DNA of 64,000 nt from Pseudomonas lurida (GCF_002563895.1 NZ_PDJB01000001.1:3579501-3643500); one strand, 5' to 3'. Positions 42,563-51,989 are shown, counted from the first letter of the stretch. The notes: a model not told the origin generated them from the letters alone. Translations and numbers: made by a program.

Positions 42563-42675
42563 GGGGTGTCCCTCTGCCTTGAAGATTCAGCGATGAGGGA
42601 GTGTGCGGGGGGATGGGATGGGGAAAATTGGATGTACGTGCTGTTTGGAGGTGCGTGCGCCGCAGAATGGTTTTC

Positions 42676-43231
42676 TGTGGGAGCTGGCTTGACTGCGATG
42701 CGGGCAACTCGGTACATCAGGCACACCCGGTTGATGCTATCGCAGGCAAGCCAGCTCCCACCTTTCACCGAGTTCGACAGTCATAAACCGGTCGGCTCTT
42801 GGGGCCCTGTGCTTGGATGAGTAGGTCAATCACCTACCTGCTTTTGTGTGGGAGCTGGCTTGCCTGCGATGCGGGCAACTTGGTACATCAGGTACACCCG
42901 GTAGATGCCATCGCAGGCAAGCCAGCTCCCACCTTTGACCGAGTTCGACAGTCATAAACCGGTCGGCTCTTGGGGCCCTGTGCTTGGATGAGTAGGTCAA
43001 TCACCTACCTGCTTTTGTGTGGGAGCTGGCTTGCCTGCGATGCGGGCAACTCGGTACATCAGGCACACCGGGTTGATGCTTTCGCAGGCAAGCCAGCTCC
43101 CACCTTTGACCGAGTTAGACAGTCATAAACCGGTCGGCTCTTGGGGCGCTGCGCTTGGCTGAGAGGTCAATCACCTACCTGCTTTTGTGTGGGAGCGGGC
43201 TTGCCTGCGATGCAGGCAACTCGGTACATCA
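42676..43231. repeat. Tandem array of ~171-bp REPIN-containing units (3 full plus 1 partial)
   Basis: Units begin at 42676, 42847, 43018 and 43188, giving periods of 171, 171 and 170 bp. Each contains a REP pair (GTGGGAGCTGGCTTGCCTGCGAT against ATCGCAGGCAAGCCAGCTCCCAC) plus a spacer with GACAGTCATAAACCGGTCGGC and GGTCAATCACCTACCTGC. Only a few substitutions separate the copies, so they arose by recent duplication. The fourth ends in the dispersed element at 43232. The whole gap 42563-43378 has no supported gene. Confidence 0.9.
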
Positions 43232-43366
43232 GGTACACCGAGGCGGGGCGAGGTGCCGAGTGTTGGGGCGAAGCGTTTTTGGTTACGTTTGGCGCTCTTC
43301 CAACGGTGAGCCGCTGTAAGCGCGGAACCAAATAGCCGCCGTTACCTAAAAACGGGTATTCACCCC
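43232..43366. repeat. Dispersed ~135-bp element, copy 1
   Basis: Starts GGTACACCGAGG, continues GAGGTGCCGAGTGTTGGGGC, GTGAGCCGCTGTAAG-GCGGAACC and CCGTTACCTAAA-AACGG. The same segments in the same order appear at 57342-57473. It has no convincing reading frame and sits directly after the REPIN array. It appears to be a Pseudomonas intergenic repeat of unknown function. Confidence 0.75.
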
Positions 43367-43378
43367 ATCAAAAAACTA

Positions 43379-44287
43379 TCAGACCACCCGAGCCATATGC
43401 TCCCCAATCCGCGCCCGCAACCACCGCTCCGCCGGGTCATTGTCATGCACCCCGCTCCACACCATCGACAACTCCGCCGCATCAATCGCAAACGGCGGAT
43501 CCTCCGCACGCAAAGCAGTGCCCTCGGTCAAGGCACACGCCGCATAATCCGGCACCGTCGCAATGATCTGCGTCCCCGCCAGAAGCGCCCTTAGCCCGCT
43601 GAACTGCGGCACCGCCAATACCACCCTGCGCGAGCGGCCGATGCGCGCCAGGTCCAGGTCGATGTTGCCGCTCAAATCCCCGGAAAACGACACCATCGCA
43701 TGCGGCCGCTCGCAGTAGTCATCCAGGGTCAGGGGTTCGGAACCGGTGTCCCCACGCAGCACCTTGCACGGAATATCCCGCAGCTTCTTGCGCTTGGCAT
43801 TCGCTGGCAATTCCGTGGTGTAGCTGACGCCCACGGTGATTTCACCACTGGCCAGCAATGACGACATCAGCAGGTAATTGGCCCGGCGCACCACCACGAT
43901 GATCCCCGGCGCTTCTTCACGCAGTTGGCTGAGCAACGGCGGGAACAAGCCGAACTCGGCATCGTCGGAGAGGCCGATACGGAACACCGCACAGCTGGTG
44001 GAAGGGTCGAAATCCTTGGCACGGCTGACCGCGCCGGAAATGGTGTCCATGGCCGGTTGCAACTCCTTGAGAATCGCCAAGGCGCGTGGCGTGGGCTCCA
44101 TGCCCCGGCCGTTGCGCAGCAGTAATGGGTCGTCGAACAAGTCGCGCAATCGCCCCAGGGCCGCGCTGACCGCCGGTTGGCCCATGAAGAGCTTTTCGGC
44201 GACCCGGGTCAGGTTCTTTTCGAACATCAGCGCTTCGAAAATCACCAGCAGGTTCATGTCGACGCGGCGCAGGTCGTTGCGGTTCAT
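43379..44287 (-). CDS. LysR-family regulator (NodD-like group)
   Basis: A 302-residue regulator. The helix-turn-helix NLTRVAEKLFMGQPAVSAALGRLRDLFDDPLLLRNGRG is typical of the NodD/LeuO-like subgroup. The effector domain carries CAVFRIGLSDDAEFGLFPPL. ATG 44287 is used instead of a longer frame to 44377. It is divergent from the short AraC gene across about 200 bp. Confidence 0.88.
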   Translation of the reverse strand: MNRNDLRRVDMNLLVIFEALMFEKNLTRVAEKLFMGQPAVSAALGRLRDLFDDPLLLRNGRGMEPTPRALAILKELQPAMDTISGAVSRAKDFDPSTSCAVFRIGLSDDAEFGLFPPLLSQLREEAPGIIVVVRRANYLLMSSLLASGEITVGVSYTTELPANAKRKKLRDIPCKVLRGDTGSEPLTLDDYCERPHAMVSFSGDLSGNIDLDLARIGRSRRVVLAVPQFSGLRALLAGTQIIATVPDYAACALTEGTALRAEDPPFAIDAAELSMVWSGVHDNDPAERWLRARIGEHMARVV

Positions 44288-44491
44288 GGTGGTACCCAAA
44301 CGGTTGGCAAGCTCACAGATAAGCACGCAACCCGTTATCCGGATTGCATGCCTGTGCTGTCTTTTCCAAGCCTGCACCTGACGAAATTAACAACGATTAA
44401 CTCGTCAGCCAAACGGTCCGGCAACAAGATTAGCCCGGTCTACACTGCATCCATTCACCGGGAACGCTCCCATCGACTGCGGAAAATTGTC

Positions 44492-44890
44492 ATGGCCCGA
44501 CTCGAGCAATATACCCCTCGCTTGTCCGCCACCGGTGGCTTGTGCCCCCGGCGCGAGCGTATCGCCAAGCAACTGATTCTGGCCAACCTCGGCGAAAGCC
44601 TGGCCATTGCCGACCTCGCCCAGGCGTGCGCTTTGTCGCGCAGTCATTTTTCCAGGGCGTTCAAGTGCACCACCGGTTTGTCGCCGCAGGAATGGATCCG
44701 CGAGCAGCGCATCCAGCGGGCCAAGGAATTGATCACCGGTTCGAGCCTGAGCCTGACCCAAATCAGCCTCGAATGCGGGTTTTGCGACCAGGCGCACTTC
44801 TGTCATATGTTCACTCGCAGCGAAGGCGTCAACCCAATGACCTGGCGAAATCACCAATTGCGCCACAAGCCCCAAGTGATTGCGGCCTAG
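44492..44890 (+). CDS. Short AraC-type DNA-binding protein (HTH only)
   Basis: A 132-residue protein made almost solely of an AraC DNA-binding domain: IADLAQACALSRSHFSRAFKCTTGLSPQEWIREQRIQRAKELI and LTQISLECGFCDQAHFCHMFTRSEGVNP. No sensing domain precedes it, as in MarA/SoxS-like stand-alone regulators. An in-frame longer version begins inside the LysR gene at 44177 and is unlikely. It lies 57 bp before the winged-helix ATPase regulator. Confidence 0.82.
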   Translation: MARLEQYTPRLSATGGLCPRRERIAKQLILANLGESLAIADLAQACALSRSHFSRAFKCTTGLSPQEWIREQRIQRAKELITGSSLSLTQISLECGFCDQAHFCHMFTRSEGVNPMTWRNHQLRHKPQVIAA

Positions 44891-44947
44891 TGGTGTGTAG
44901 CTGGCTGGAATATGCTGGCCGCTCCCCCATTCCCAAGCATGGCCCCC

Positions 44948-47710
44948 ATGAGTGACCTCAGCGACCAGGCTGTGCAATTCGGCCCCTACCGCATCCACCC
45001 GCGTCAACGCCTGGTGCTGGAAGCTGGCCGCCCGCTGCGCCTGGGGCGACGCGCGGTGGATATCCTGCTGATCCTGCTGGAGCAGGCCGGCAATGTGGTG
45101 AGCAAGCAGGAATTGATCGCCCGTGTGTGGCCCAAGAGCGTGGTGGAAGACGGCAACCTGCGGGTGCACATGGCGGCGTTGCGCAAGGCCTTGGGCGATG
45201 GCCAGGCCGGGCAGCGCTATATCGTCACGGTGGCCCAGCGTGGCTACAGTTTTGTCGCACCACTGAGCATCGAGCCGATGACGCTACCCGCCGAGGGTGC
45301 CCCACAGCGCCCGTGCCACAATTTGCCCTTGCGCCGAACCCGCATGATCGGTCGCCAGGCCTTGATCGACAGCCTGGTGCAGCGACTGCCTGAACAACGT
45401 TTCATCACCCTGACCGGTACTGGTGGCATTGGCAAGACCACCGTCGCCTTGCGTGTCGCGGAGTTGCTGATCGGGCATTACCGCGACGGTATCCGCCTGC
45501 TTGACCTGGCGCCCCTCAGCACGCCATCGATGATCCTGCCCAACCTCGCCGCCCTCCTGGACCTCACCCACGCCGGGCAAGAACCCCTGGTCGCGTTTGC
45601 GCGCAGCCTGCAGGATCGCCAGTTGCTGCTGGTGATCGACAACTGTGAGCACCTGCTGGACGACATCGCCCTGATCAGCGAAACCCTGCTGCGCCACGCG
45701 CCCAAGTTGCACATCCTGGCGACCAGCCGCGAGGCATTGCGCGCCGAAGGCGAGTACGTGCAGCGCCTGGCCCCCCTGGCCTGCCCGCCTGCCACCGGCA
45801 ATCGTGCCCAGGCACTGGGCTACCCGGCCCTGCAGTTGTTGATCGAGCGGGCCATGTCCCATCAGGACAACTTTGAGTTGAGCGAGGCCGAACTGCCGCT
45901 GGCGATTGATATCTGCCAGCGCCTGGACGGCATTCCCCTGGCCATCGAGCTGGTGGCGGCGCAGATCGAACACGTTGGCCTGCCCGGATTGCTGGTGCAG
46001 ATGGAGGATAACTTCCGCCTGCTCACGCGCGGTCGGCGCAGCGCCCTGCCCCGTCATCAAACCCTGCGCGCCACGCTGGACTGGAGCTTCGAGCGGCTGA
46101 CGGCCTGCGAGCAGATCTGCCTGCGGCGCCTGGCGGTGTTCCGGGGCGGGTTCAGCCTGGCCAGCGCGGCGGCGGTGATCGCCGGGGAGCAGGTCGCACC
46201 CACCGAGGTGCTGGGTTCGATCACGCAGTTGGTCGCCAAGTCCTTGCTCAATGTGGAGGCCGGTGATGACGAAATGGTCTATCGCCTGCTGGACATCACC
46301 CGCACCTATGCCCTGGAACAGCTCAGCGTCGCCAATGAGCTGGACGCCACCCGCGAGCGCCATGCCGGGCGCTGCCTGGCACTGATGGAGCAGGCGCGCG
46401 ACGATTGGGAGCTGATTGCAACCCAAGCCTGGATCGACCGCTACGCCCCCCTGCGCGAAGACGTGCGTGCCGCCCTCGACTGGGGGCTGGCGGACGCGGG
46501 TGAACACCTGCTGGCGATCCGTCTGACAGTCAGTGCAATGCCGCTGTGGCAAGAGTTGTCGTTGCTCAGGGAGCACCGGTTGTATGTGGACAAGGCACTG
46601 GCGCTGATGGGCAAGGCCCGCTCGCCGTGCCCGCGGTTGACCATGCAACTGCAACTGGCGCTGGGCAGCCTGTCGTATCACGCCATGGGCGGTGCCCCGC
46701 AGACCATTGCCGCGTTTGCCAGTGCCCGGCGCCTGGCCGAGGAGCGCCAGGACGTAGCGGGACAACTGCGCGCGGTCTCGGGGCATATGGCGGTGAACCT
46801 GTGTGCGGGCCTGTATCGCCAGGCGCTGGCACAGAGCGTGCAGTTCGATCGACTCGACCCGCGCACCGACCCGCAACTGGACATCAGCGCCCAACGCCTG
46901 CGCGTTCTGGCCCAGCATTACAACGGCAACCAGGCCCTCGCCCGGCACAACGCCGAGCAGGTGATCCAGCGCATGGCGCACAGCGGCCACCTCAACCGGT
47001 TTGCCCACGGTATCGGTGTGCAATACGACCAGAGCGTGGCGTCACTGACGGTGTTGGCGCGGATCCTGTGGCTGCAAGGTTTGCCCGAGCAAGCCTGGCG
47101 CACCGCCAGCCAGGCGTTGACGCTGGCGCAGCAAATCAATCATGGCACCTCCATCTGCTACACCCTGGCCCTGGCGACCGTGGTCATCGCCCGCTACAAC
47201 GGGGACGTACACACCGCCCAATCCTTGCAGGCATTGCTGCTGGAGCATGCCCACAAGCATTCGGTGCAGTTGTTCCAGACCTGGTCGGGGCACTACGCCG
47301 GCACCCTCGGTCACAAGGACCTGCAAGGCCTGGGGCTGGTCCAGGACATCCTGGTCACCCTGGGTTCCCACGCAGTGGACGACCCGTGCGTCGAACGCGC
47401 CCGCACGGGCGAAGCGGGCTGGTGCGCCCCGGAGATCTTGCGGGTCCGCGCCGACAGCATGACCGACGCCCGCGCAGCAGAGACATTGCTGTTGGAGGCC
47501 CTGGGCCTGGCCCACCAGCAAGGCGCGCTGGCCTGGGAGCTGCGTTGCGCAACGTCATTGGCGCGACGGTGGCAGGCCCAAGGTCGTGTGCAGGCCGCCA
47601 GCGATCTGCTGAACTCGATCTACGGGCGTTTCACCGAGGGCTTTGCCACCCCGGATCTAGTGCGCGTACGCCGCCTGCTCGACGAGTTGCAAGACAAACG
47701 GCCGGCCTGA
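44948..47710 (+). CDS. Winged-helix / P-loop ATPase / TPR-like transcriptional regulator (large)
   Basis: About 920 residues. The N-terminal OmpR-type winged helix (FGPYRIHPRQRLVLEAG, VWPKSVVEDGNLRVHMAALRKALG, YIVTVAQRGYSFVAP) is followed by an ATPase with Walker A GTGGIGKTT, RQLLLVIDNCEHLLDD as Walker B and HILATSREALRAEGE. About 400 helical TPR-like residues close the protein. This is the LuxR/AfsR-like 'winged helix plus NB-ARC' style, used as a signal-responsive regulator. The start is uncertain (44912, 44939 or 44948). It has a shorter paralogue facing it from 49.1 kb, with 54 bp overlap at the 3' ends. Confidence 0.82.
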   Translation: MSDLSDQAVQFGPYRIHPRQRLVLEAGRPLRLGRRAVDILLILLEQAGNVVSKQELIARVWPKSVVEDGNLRVHMAALRKALGDGQAGQRYIVTVAQRGYSFVAPLSIEPMTLPAEGAPQRPCHNLPLRRTRMIGRQALIDSLVQRLPEQRFITLTGTGGIGKTTVALRVAELLIGHYRDGIRLLDLAPLSTPSMILPNLAALLDLTHAGQEPLVAFARSLQDRQLLLVIDNCEHLLDDIALISETLLRHAPKLHILATSREALRAEGEYVQRLAPLACPPATGNRAQALGYPALQLLIERAMSHQDNFELSEAELPLAIDICQRLDGIPLAIELVAAQIEHVGLPGLLVQMEDNFRLLTRGRRSALPRHQTLRATLDWSFERLTACEQICLRRLAVFRGGFSLASAAAVIAGEQVAPTEVLGSITQLVAKSLLNVEAGDDEMVYRLLDITRTYALEQLSVANELDATRERHAGRCLALMEQARDDWELIATQAWIDRYAPLREDVRAALDWGLADAGEHLLAIRLTVSAMPLWQELSLLREHRLYVDKALALMGKARSPCPRLTMQLQLALGSLSYHAMGGAPQTIAAFASARRLAEERQDVAGQLRAVSGHMAVNLCAGLYRQALAQSVQFDRLDPRTDPQLDISAQRLRVLAQHYNGNQALARHNAEQVIQRMAHSGHLNRFAHGIGVQYDQSVASLTVLARILWLQGLPEQAWRTASQALTLAQQINHGTSICYTLALATVVIARYNGDVHTAQSLQALLLEHAHKHSVQLFQTWSGHYAGTLGHKDLQGLGLVQDILVTLGSHAVDDPCVERARTGEAGWCAPEILRVRADSMTDARAAETLLLEALGLAHQQGALAWELRCATSLARRWQAQGRVQAASDLLNSIYGRFTEGFATPDLVRVRRLLDELQDKRPA

Positions 47711-49135
47711 ATACGGTCCCAGGTAATGCCCATACCCCTGCTGCAAACGCGCCACCTGCACCGGGTCGCGCAAGTGCGCCAGTGCATAGCTGCGCACGCA
47801 ATTGAGCAAGCGGTAGCGCGCATGGCCGGGGCCGGGTTCAAGGGTCAGCAGTGACGCGTCCACCAGCCGCCCCAGCAGGTAGGACAGGTCGGCGTGTTCC
47901 AGCTCGGTGCCGGCCACCAGTTCACTCAGGGTTGGCAGCGTCACCGCCATCTTGAACAACCCCAATTGCAGGAACAGCCAGCGCTCCGGCAGGCTCAGAC
48001 GCTGGAAGGTCCAGTCCAGCGCCGCCGCCAGGGACTGATGACGTTCCACCGCCGTGCGCCGGCCCCGGGTCAGCACTTGCAGGCCCTTGCTCAACTGCTC
48101 CTGCAAGCCGCGCACGCCAAGGGCCTCGACTTGGGCGGCGGCCAGTTCCAAGGCCAAGGGGATGCCATCGAGGCGCCGGCAGATATCGCGCAGTGGCGCC
48201 AGGTCCTGGGGCCGCAACACAAACCCCTGCTGACCGGCACGAACGCGTGCCACGAACAGTTGCACCGCCGGGTAACTCATCGCCTGTTCGACGCTGCCCA
48301 GCGCCGCTGGTGCAGGCACCGCCAACCGAGGCACGCGTTGCACCCATTCGCCGGGAACGTGCAGGGCTTCTCGGCTGGTGACCAGCACGCTGACCAGAGG
48401 GGCTGTTTCCCGTAGTACGCGCACCAGGTGCCGGCAGGCGCCGAGCAGCAGGTCGGCGCCATCAAGCACCAGTAGGAGCTGGCGCGAAGCCAATTGGCGG
48501 CCCAGTTCGACAGCACTGGCACTGGGCTCAAGGTGCAGCACCGCGGCCAGGTGGCGCAGCAGGGTCACCGGCGCTTGGACGGTGGCCAGGTCGACCCACC
48601 ACACGCCGTCGCGGTAGCGCGGCAACACATGTTCGGCCAACGCCAGGGCGAGGGTGCTTTTGCCAACGCCGGCGCAGCCGGTAAGGGTCATCAGGTTTTG
48701 CCCCGACAGGCGTCGCACCAGCACACCCAACAATGCCTCGCAGCCCATCACCGCGCTGAGTCGTGCCACCAGGTTGTGCCGGGGCAGTGTGGCTAGCAGG
48801 CCACCCTGCACCTTGGCTGCGAAACAATAGCCCCGCTGGGGGTCGTTGAGGATATAGCGCTGTCCGTCAAGGGCGCGGCGCAAAGCCGCGATGTGCACGC
48901 GCAGGTTGTTCTCTTCCACCACGCTGTGCGGCCAGACCCGCTCGATCAGTGTCGCCTTGCTGAAAAATTGCCCAGGCGCTTCGAGCAGTACCGCGAGGAT
49001 ATCCAGCGCGCGTCCGCCCAACGGCACCGGCCAGCCAGCCTTGCTGACCAACCGTTGTTGCCGGTGAAAGACATAATCGCCGAAGCGAACCGTGCCATCC
49101 GCGTCAATCGCCTGGGAATTGTTCATCTGTGTCAT
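47657..49135 (-). CDS. Winged-helix / P-loop ATPase regulator (short paralogue)
   Basis: About 492 residues. It has the same layout as the preceding gene: winged helix (FGDYVFHRQQRLV, VWPHSVVEENNLRVHIAALRRAL, LNDPQRGYCFAA), then an ATPase with Walker A GCAGVGKST and LLLVLDGADLLLG. It ends soon after the ATPase lid region (LNCVRSYALAHL) and lacks the long TPR-like part. It probably derives from the same ancestor by duplication and C-terminal loss. ATG 49135 or 49126 is most plausible. Frame open to 49180. Confidence 0.82.
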   Translation of the reverse strand: MTQMNNSQAIDADGTVRFGDYVFHRQQRLVSKAGWPVPLGGRALDILAVLLEAPGQFFSKATLIERVWPHSVVEENNLRVHIAALRRALDGQRYILNDPQRGYCFAAKVQGGLLATLPRHNLVARLSAVMGCEALLGVLVRRLSGQNLMTLTGCAGVGKSTLALALAEHVLPRYRDGVWWVDLATVQAPVTLLRHLAAVLHLEPSASAVELGRQLASRQLLLVLDGADLLLGACRHLVRVLRETAPLVSVLVTSREALHVPGEWVQRVPRLAVPAPAALGSVEQAMSYPAVQLFVARVRAGQQGFVLRPQDLAPLRDICRRLDGIPLALELAAAQVEALGVRGLQEQLSKGLQVLTRGRRTAVERHQSLAAALDWTFQRLSLPERWLFLQLGLFKMAVTLPTLSELVAGTELEHADLSYLLGRLVDASLLTLEPGPGHARYRLLNCVRSYALAHLRDPVQVARLQQGYGHYLGPYSGRPFVLQLVEQAAYAH

Positions 49136-49275
49136 AGCGCTGAAACACCCGGCCTTGGGCATCTGCGCATCCTTTTCCATGGGCTTGACGCTATCTTGCC
49201 AGTTGGCGTTGACAGGACAATGCTGGCACGGGGAGCGACACGGACAATCGGGTGCGCTAAACGGACATTCTGTCG

Positions 49276-50226
49276 TTAACTGAACTGCTGTCGGTATTGG
49301 GTCGGGTTGAGACCCAGTTTCTCGCTGAACAGAAAGCGCATATGCCGCACGCTGCCGAAACCTGCATGGAAAGCCACGGTCTTGAGCGGCAGGTCGGTGG
49401 TCTCCAGCAACTGCCGGGCACGGTCGATGCGCGCGCCTTGCAGGAAGGCCATGGGGGTCATCTGCACGTCCTTGGCGAACAGCCGCGCAAAGTGGCGCGC
49501 GCTCATGCCGGCCATCGCGGCCATGGACTCGATGGTGAAAGGTTGGTCCAGATGCTCCAGCACATGGTTCTGCACGCGAGTAATCGCGGTTTCCTGGGGC
49601 GCTACCGCCGCCGTCATCGGGCTGAACTGGGCCTGCCCACCCTGGCGTTTCATCACCACCAGCAGCACCTTGGCCACTTCCACCGCAACCTGCTTGCCAT
49701 GGTCCTGAGCCACCACCGACAGCGCCAGGTCGATACCCGCGGTGACCCCACCCGAAGTGATCAGCCGCCCGTCCTGCAGATAGATACGATCAGTTTCGAC
49801 CCTCGCCTGGGGGAATGCCTTGATCAGCCGTTCGGTGTAGTGCCAGTGGGTGGTCACGCGATGACCGTCCAGCAGGCCGGCATGCCCCAGTACAAAGGCC
49901 CCGGTGCAGATAGAACCAAAGCGCCGCGCCCTTGGGGTGGCCACCTGGAGCCAGGACAACAAGGTAGGGTGGCATTCGTTATAGGCACCGGGACCACCGG
50001 GTACCAGCAGCAAGTCGTAGCTGTCCTGAGCCTGGTCCAGCAACAGGTCGGCCTGCACCACCACGCCATTGGAGGCGCGCAACGGCCCGGGCTCGGTACC
50101 GATGGTGAGGATCTGGTAGTGCTGCGCCACCGGCAGGTAGCGATTGGCGATGGAGAACACTTCGAGCGGCCCGGCCATGTCGAGCAGCAGGAAGTCCGGA
50201 AACAGCGCCATGGCCACGGTTTTCAT
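49276..50226 (-). CDS. GlxA-family AraC regulator (DJ-1/PfpI domain + HTH)
   Basis: A 316-residue regulator with an N-terminal DJ-1/PfpI-like amidotransferase domain (LLVPGGPGAYNE; SICTGAFVLGHAGLLDGHRVTTHWH, with a nucleophile-position Cys) and a C-terminal AraC pair (IESMAAMAGMSARHFARLFAKDV and PLKTVAFHAGFGSVRHMRFLFSEKLG). The family includes GbdR and CdhR. The effector is unknown. It is divergent from the pirin gene across 180 bp. Confidence 0.9.
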   Translation of the reverse strand: MKTVAMALFPDFLLLDMAGPLEVFSIANRYLPVAQHYQILTIGTEPGPLRASNGVVVQADLLLDQAQDSYDLLLVPGGPGAYNECHPTLLSWLQVATPRARRFGSICTGAFVLGHAGLLDGHRVTTHWHYTERLIKAFPQARVETDRIYLQDGRLITSGGVTAGIDLALSVVAQDHGKQVAVEVAKVLLVVMKRQGGQAQFSPMTAAVAPQETAITRVQNHVLEHLDQPFTIESMAAMAGMSARHFARLFAKDVQMTPMAFLQGARIDRARQLLETTDLPLKTVAFHAGFGSVRHMRFLFSEKLGLNPTQYRQQFS

Positions 50227-50406
50227 ATCAGGTCAGGTCCATCGGAGAGGAAGGCGGCGGGCATTATGCCACGCTTGCAACTGTCAACCTAAAGGAGACA
50301 GTTATTCAGTTTTTAGCTTCTTAATGAATTTCACAGTAACCATTAACCTTCTTCTCAACGCCGGAGCCCTGCATATCGCAGCCCGCTCCCACTTGAGGAC
50401 AAGACC

Positions 50407-51129
50407 ATGCTGACCCTTCGCAAAGCTTCCGAACGCGGCGCCGCCAATCACGGTTGGTTGAAGTCGTTCCACACCTTCTCGTTCGCCAACTACTGGAACC
50501 CGAATGAACAGGGTTTTTCCGACCTGCTGGTGATCAACGATGACCGCGTGGCGGCCGGCAAAGGCTTCGGCCAGCACCCGCACCGCGACATGGAGATCTT
50601 CTCCTATGTGCTGGAAGGCGCCCTGGAACACAAGGACACCCTGGGCACCGGTTCGGTGATCCGCCCTGGCGATGTGCAACTGATGAGCGCCGGCAGCGGC
50701 GTGGCCCACAGCGAGTTCAACCACAGCCAGACCCGTGGCGTGCACTTCCTGCAGATCTGGATCGTGCCCGCCGTGGCGGGTGCCGAGCCACGTTATCAGC
50801 AGGAGCACTTCAGCGACGCGCAGAAACGTGGGCGCTTGCAGTTGATCATTTCGCCAGACGGCAACGACGGCTCCCTCAGCGTGCGCCAGGACGCACGGGT
50901 GTATGCCGGGCTCTTCGACGGTGACGAGGCCGCGACCCTGGACCTGCAACCGGAGCGCCATGTGTACATCCATGTGGCCCGGGGCAGTGTTGAAGTCAAT
51001 GGCCAGCGCTTGCAGGAAGGCGACGGCGCCCGGGTCCGTGAGGAGCGGCAGATCCGCTTGAGCCACGGCGACGACGCCGAGGTGCTGGTGTTCGACCTGC
51101 GCCCGCAGGAACTGCCGCAGATGCCATGA
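50407..51129 (+). CDS. Pirin-family protein (YhhW-like bicupin)
   Basis: A 240-residue pirin of YhhW type: FHTFSFANYWNPNEQGFSDLLVINDDRV, metal ligands in GQHPHRDMEIFSYVLEG, and SGVAHSEFNHSQ in the N-terminal cupin. YhhW has quercetin 2,3-dioxygenase activity in vitro, but the in-vivo role is unclear. A GAGGA site lies before ATG 50407. It is transcribed divergently from the GlxA-type regulator, which might control it. Confidence 0.92.
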   Translation: MLTLRKASERGAANHGWLKSFHTFSFANYWNPNEQGFSDLLVINDDRVAAGKGFGQHPHRDMEIFSYVLEGALEHKDTLGTGSVIRPGDVQLMSAGSGVAHSEFNHSQTRGVHFLQIWIVPAVAGAEPRYQQEHFSDAQKRGRLQLIISPDGNDGSLSVRQDARVYAGLFDGDEAATLDLQPERHVYIHVARGSVEVNGQRLQEGDGARVREERQIRLSHGDDAEVLVFDLRPQELPQMP

Positions 51130-51274
51130 CCGGCCCTGTGATGGCTCGCGACGACGAGCCATCGCTGGCGTCGATAGTCACCATCATTCCAATGAAGTTC
51201 TCTTAAAAAATGCAACGCGTAACATCAAACCCATACCCGGCAACACCCAACTAAAACACTCGGAGCACACTCTC

Positions 51275-51856
51275 ATGAAACGCCAAATCTTGCTTAGCCT
51301 CGCTTTCTCGGTACTCGCTGTAAACGCATTCGCTCATCCTGTCGTGGCTGAAGGCGGTTCGGATCGCCTGATCGAAAGTCGTGTTGCCGAGGGCGGTTCC
51401 GACCGGCTGCAAGGTAACCGTGTTGCCGAAAATGGCTCGGACCGCCTGCTGGAACGTCGTGTAGCCGAAGGCGGTGCCGATCGTTTGCAAGAACGTGGCC
51501 TGGCTGAAGGTGGTGCTGATCGCCTGCAAGAACGCGGCCTGGCTGAAGGCGGTGCTGATCGCCTGCAAGAACGCGGCCTGGCTGAAGGTGGTGCTGATCG
51601 CCTGCAAGAACGCGGCCTGGCTGAAGGTGGTGCTGATCGCCTGCAAGAACGTGGCCTGGCTGAAGGCGGTGCTGATCGCCTGCAAGAACGTGGCCTGGCT
51701 GAAGGTGGTGCTGATCGCCTGCAAGAACGCGGCCTGGCTGAAGGTGGTGCTGATCGCCTGCAAGAACGTGGCCTGGCTGAAGGCGGTGCTGATCGCCTGC
51801 AAGAACGTGGCCTGGCTGAAGGCGGTGCTGATCGCCTGCAAGGCAACAACGCATAA
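51275..51856 (+). CDS. Secreted protein made of thirteen 13-residue repeats
   Basis: A 193-residue protein: a signal peptide (KRQILLSLAFSVLAVNAFA, cleavage after residue 20) followed by 13 tandem repeats of consensus xAEGGxDRLxxxx, of which eight are identical at protein level (LAEGGADRLQERG). Earlier units are more diverged (VAEGGSDRLIESR). Relatives with this motif are often called 'phage infection protein' without proof. The repeats are acidic and basic mixed, likely extended or beta-helical in periplasm or outside the cell. A CGGAG site precedes the ATG. A strong terminator follows, so it is a single-gene unit. Confidence 0.85.
   Translation: MKRQILLSLAFSVLAVNAFAHPVVAEGGSDRLIESRVAEGGSDRLQGNRVAENGSDRLLERRVAEGGADRLQERGLAEGGADRLQERGLAEGGADRLQERGLAEGGADRLQERGLAEGGADRLQERGLAEGGADRLQERGLAEGGADRLQERGLAEGGADRLQERGLAEGGADRLQERGLAEGGADRLQGNNA
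51344..51850 (+). repeat. 39-bp coding tandem repeat (13 units)
   Basis: The 39-bp unit (three-fold, so the frame never shifts) encodes the repeats. Units 5-12 differ from each other only at a few wobble bases (for example GGC/GGT and CGC/CGT), which indicates recent expansion. All frames are open through the array, giving false antisense ORFs. Copy number is likely to vary between strains. Confidence 0.95.
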
Positions 51857-51880
51857 TCCCGCGCTGCTGGCGGGAACCCC

Positions 51881-51908
51881 AAACCGGCCTGATCAGCCGG
51901 TTTTTTTT
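51881..51908 (+). terminator. Rho-independent terminator
   Basis: AAACCGGC (51881-51888) pairs with GCCGGTTT (51896-51903) around a 7-base CTGATCA loop and runs into eight T's (51901-51908). It ends transcription of the repeat protein gene and, in the other direction, may aid the convergent GlxA-type gene. Confidence 0.9.
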
Positions 51909-51989
51909 CGCCTGTGGTTTGGGGTTAATGCAGGTCGCGGTTCGCCCCAAGCACCGCCTTGCTGATCTGTTGCCGGTGACATCGCTGGA

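Noticed and set aside
42597..43335. Small frames (about 60-100 codons) inside the REPIN array
   Set aside because: They run across repeat palindromes and have no ribosome site or conserved pattern.
45284..47023. 579-codon minus-strand frame opposite the large winged-helix regulator
   Set aside because: Antisense shadow with no recognisable motif or start signal.
51251..51950. Four overlapping long frames on both strands around the repeat protein, possibly a CRISPR-like repeat array
   Set aside because: The 39-bp period lacks spacers and is a multiple of three. Only the plus-strand frame with signal peptide, ribosome site and terminator is credible.
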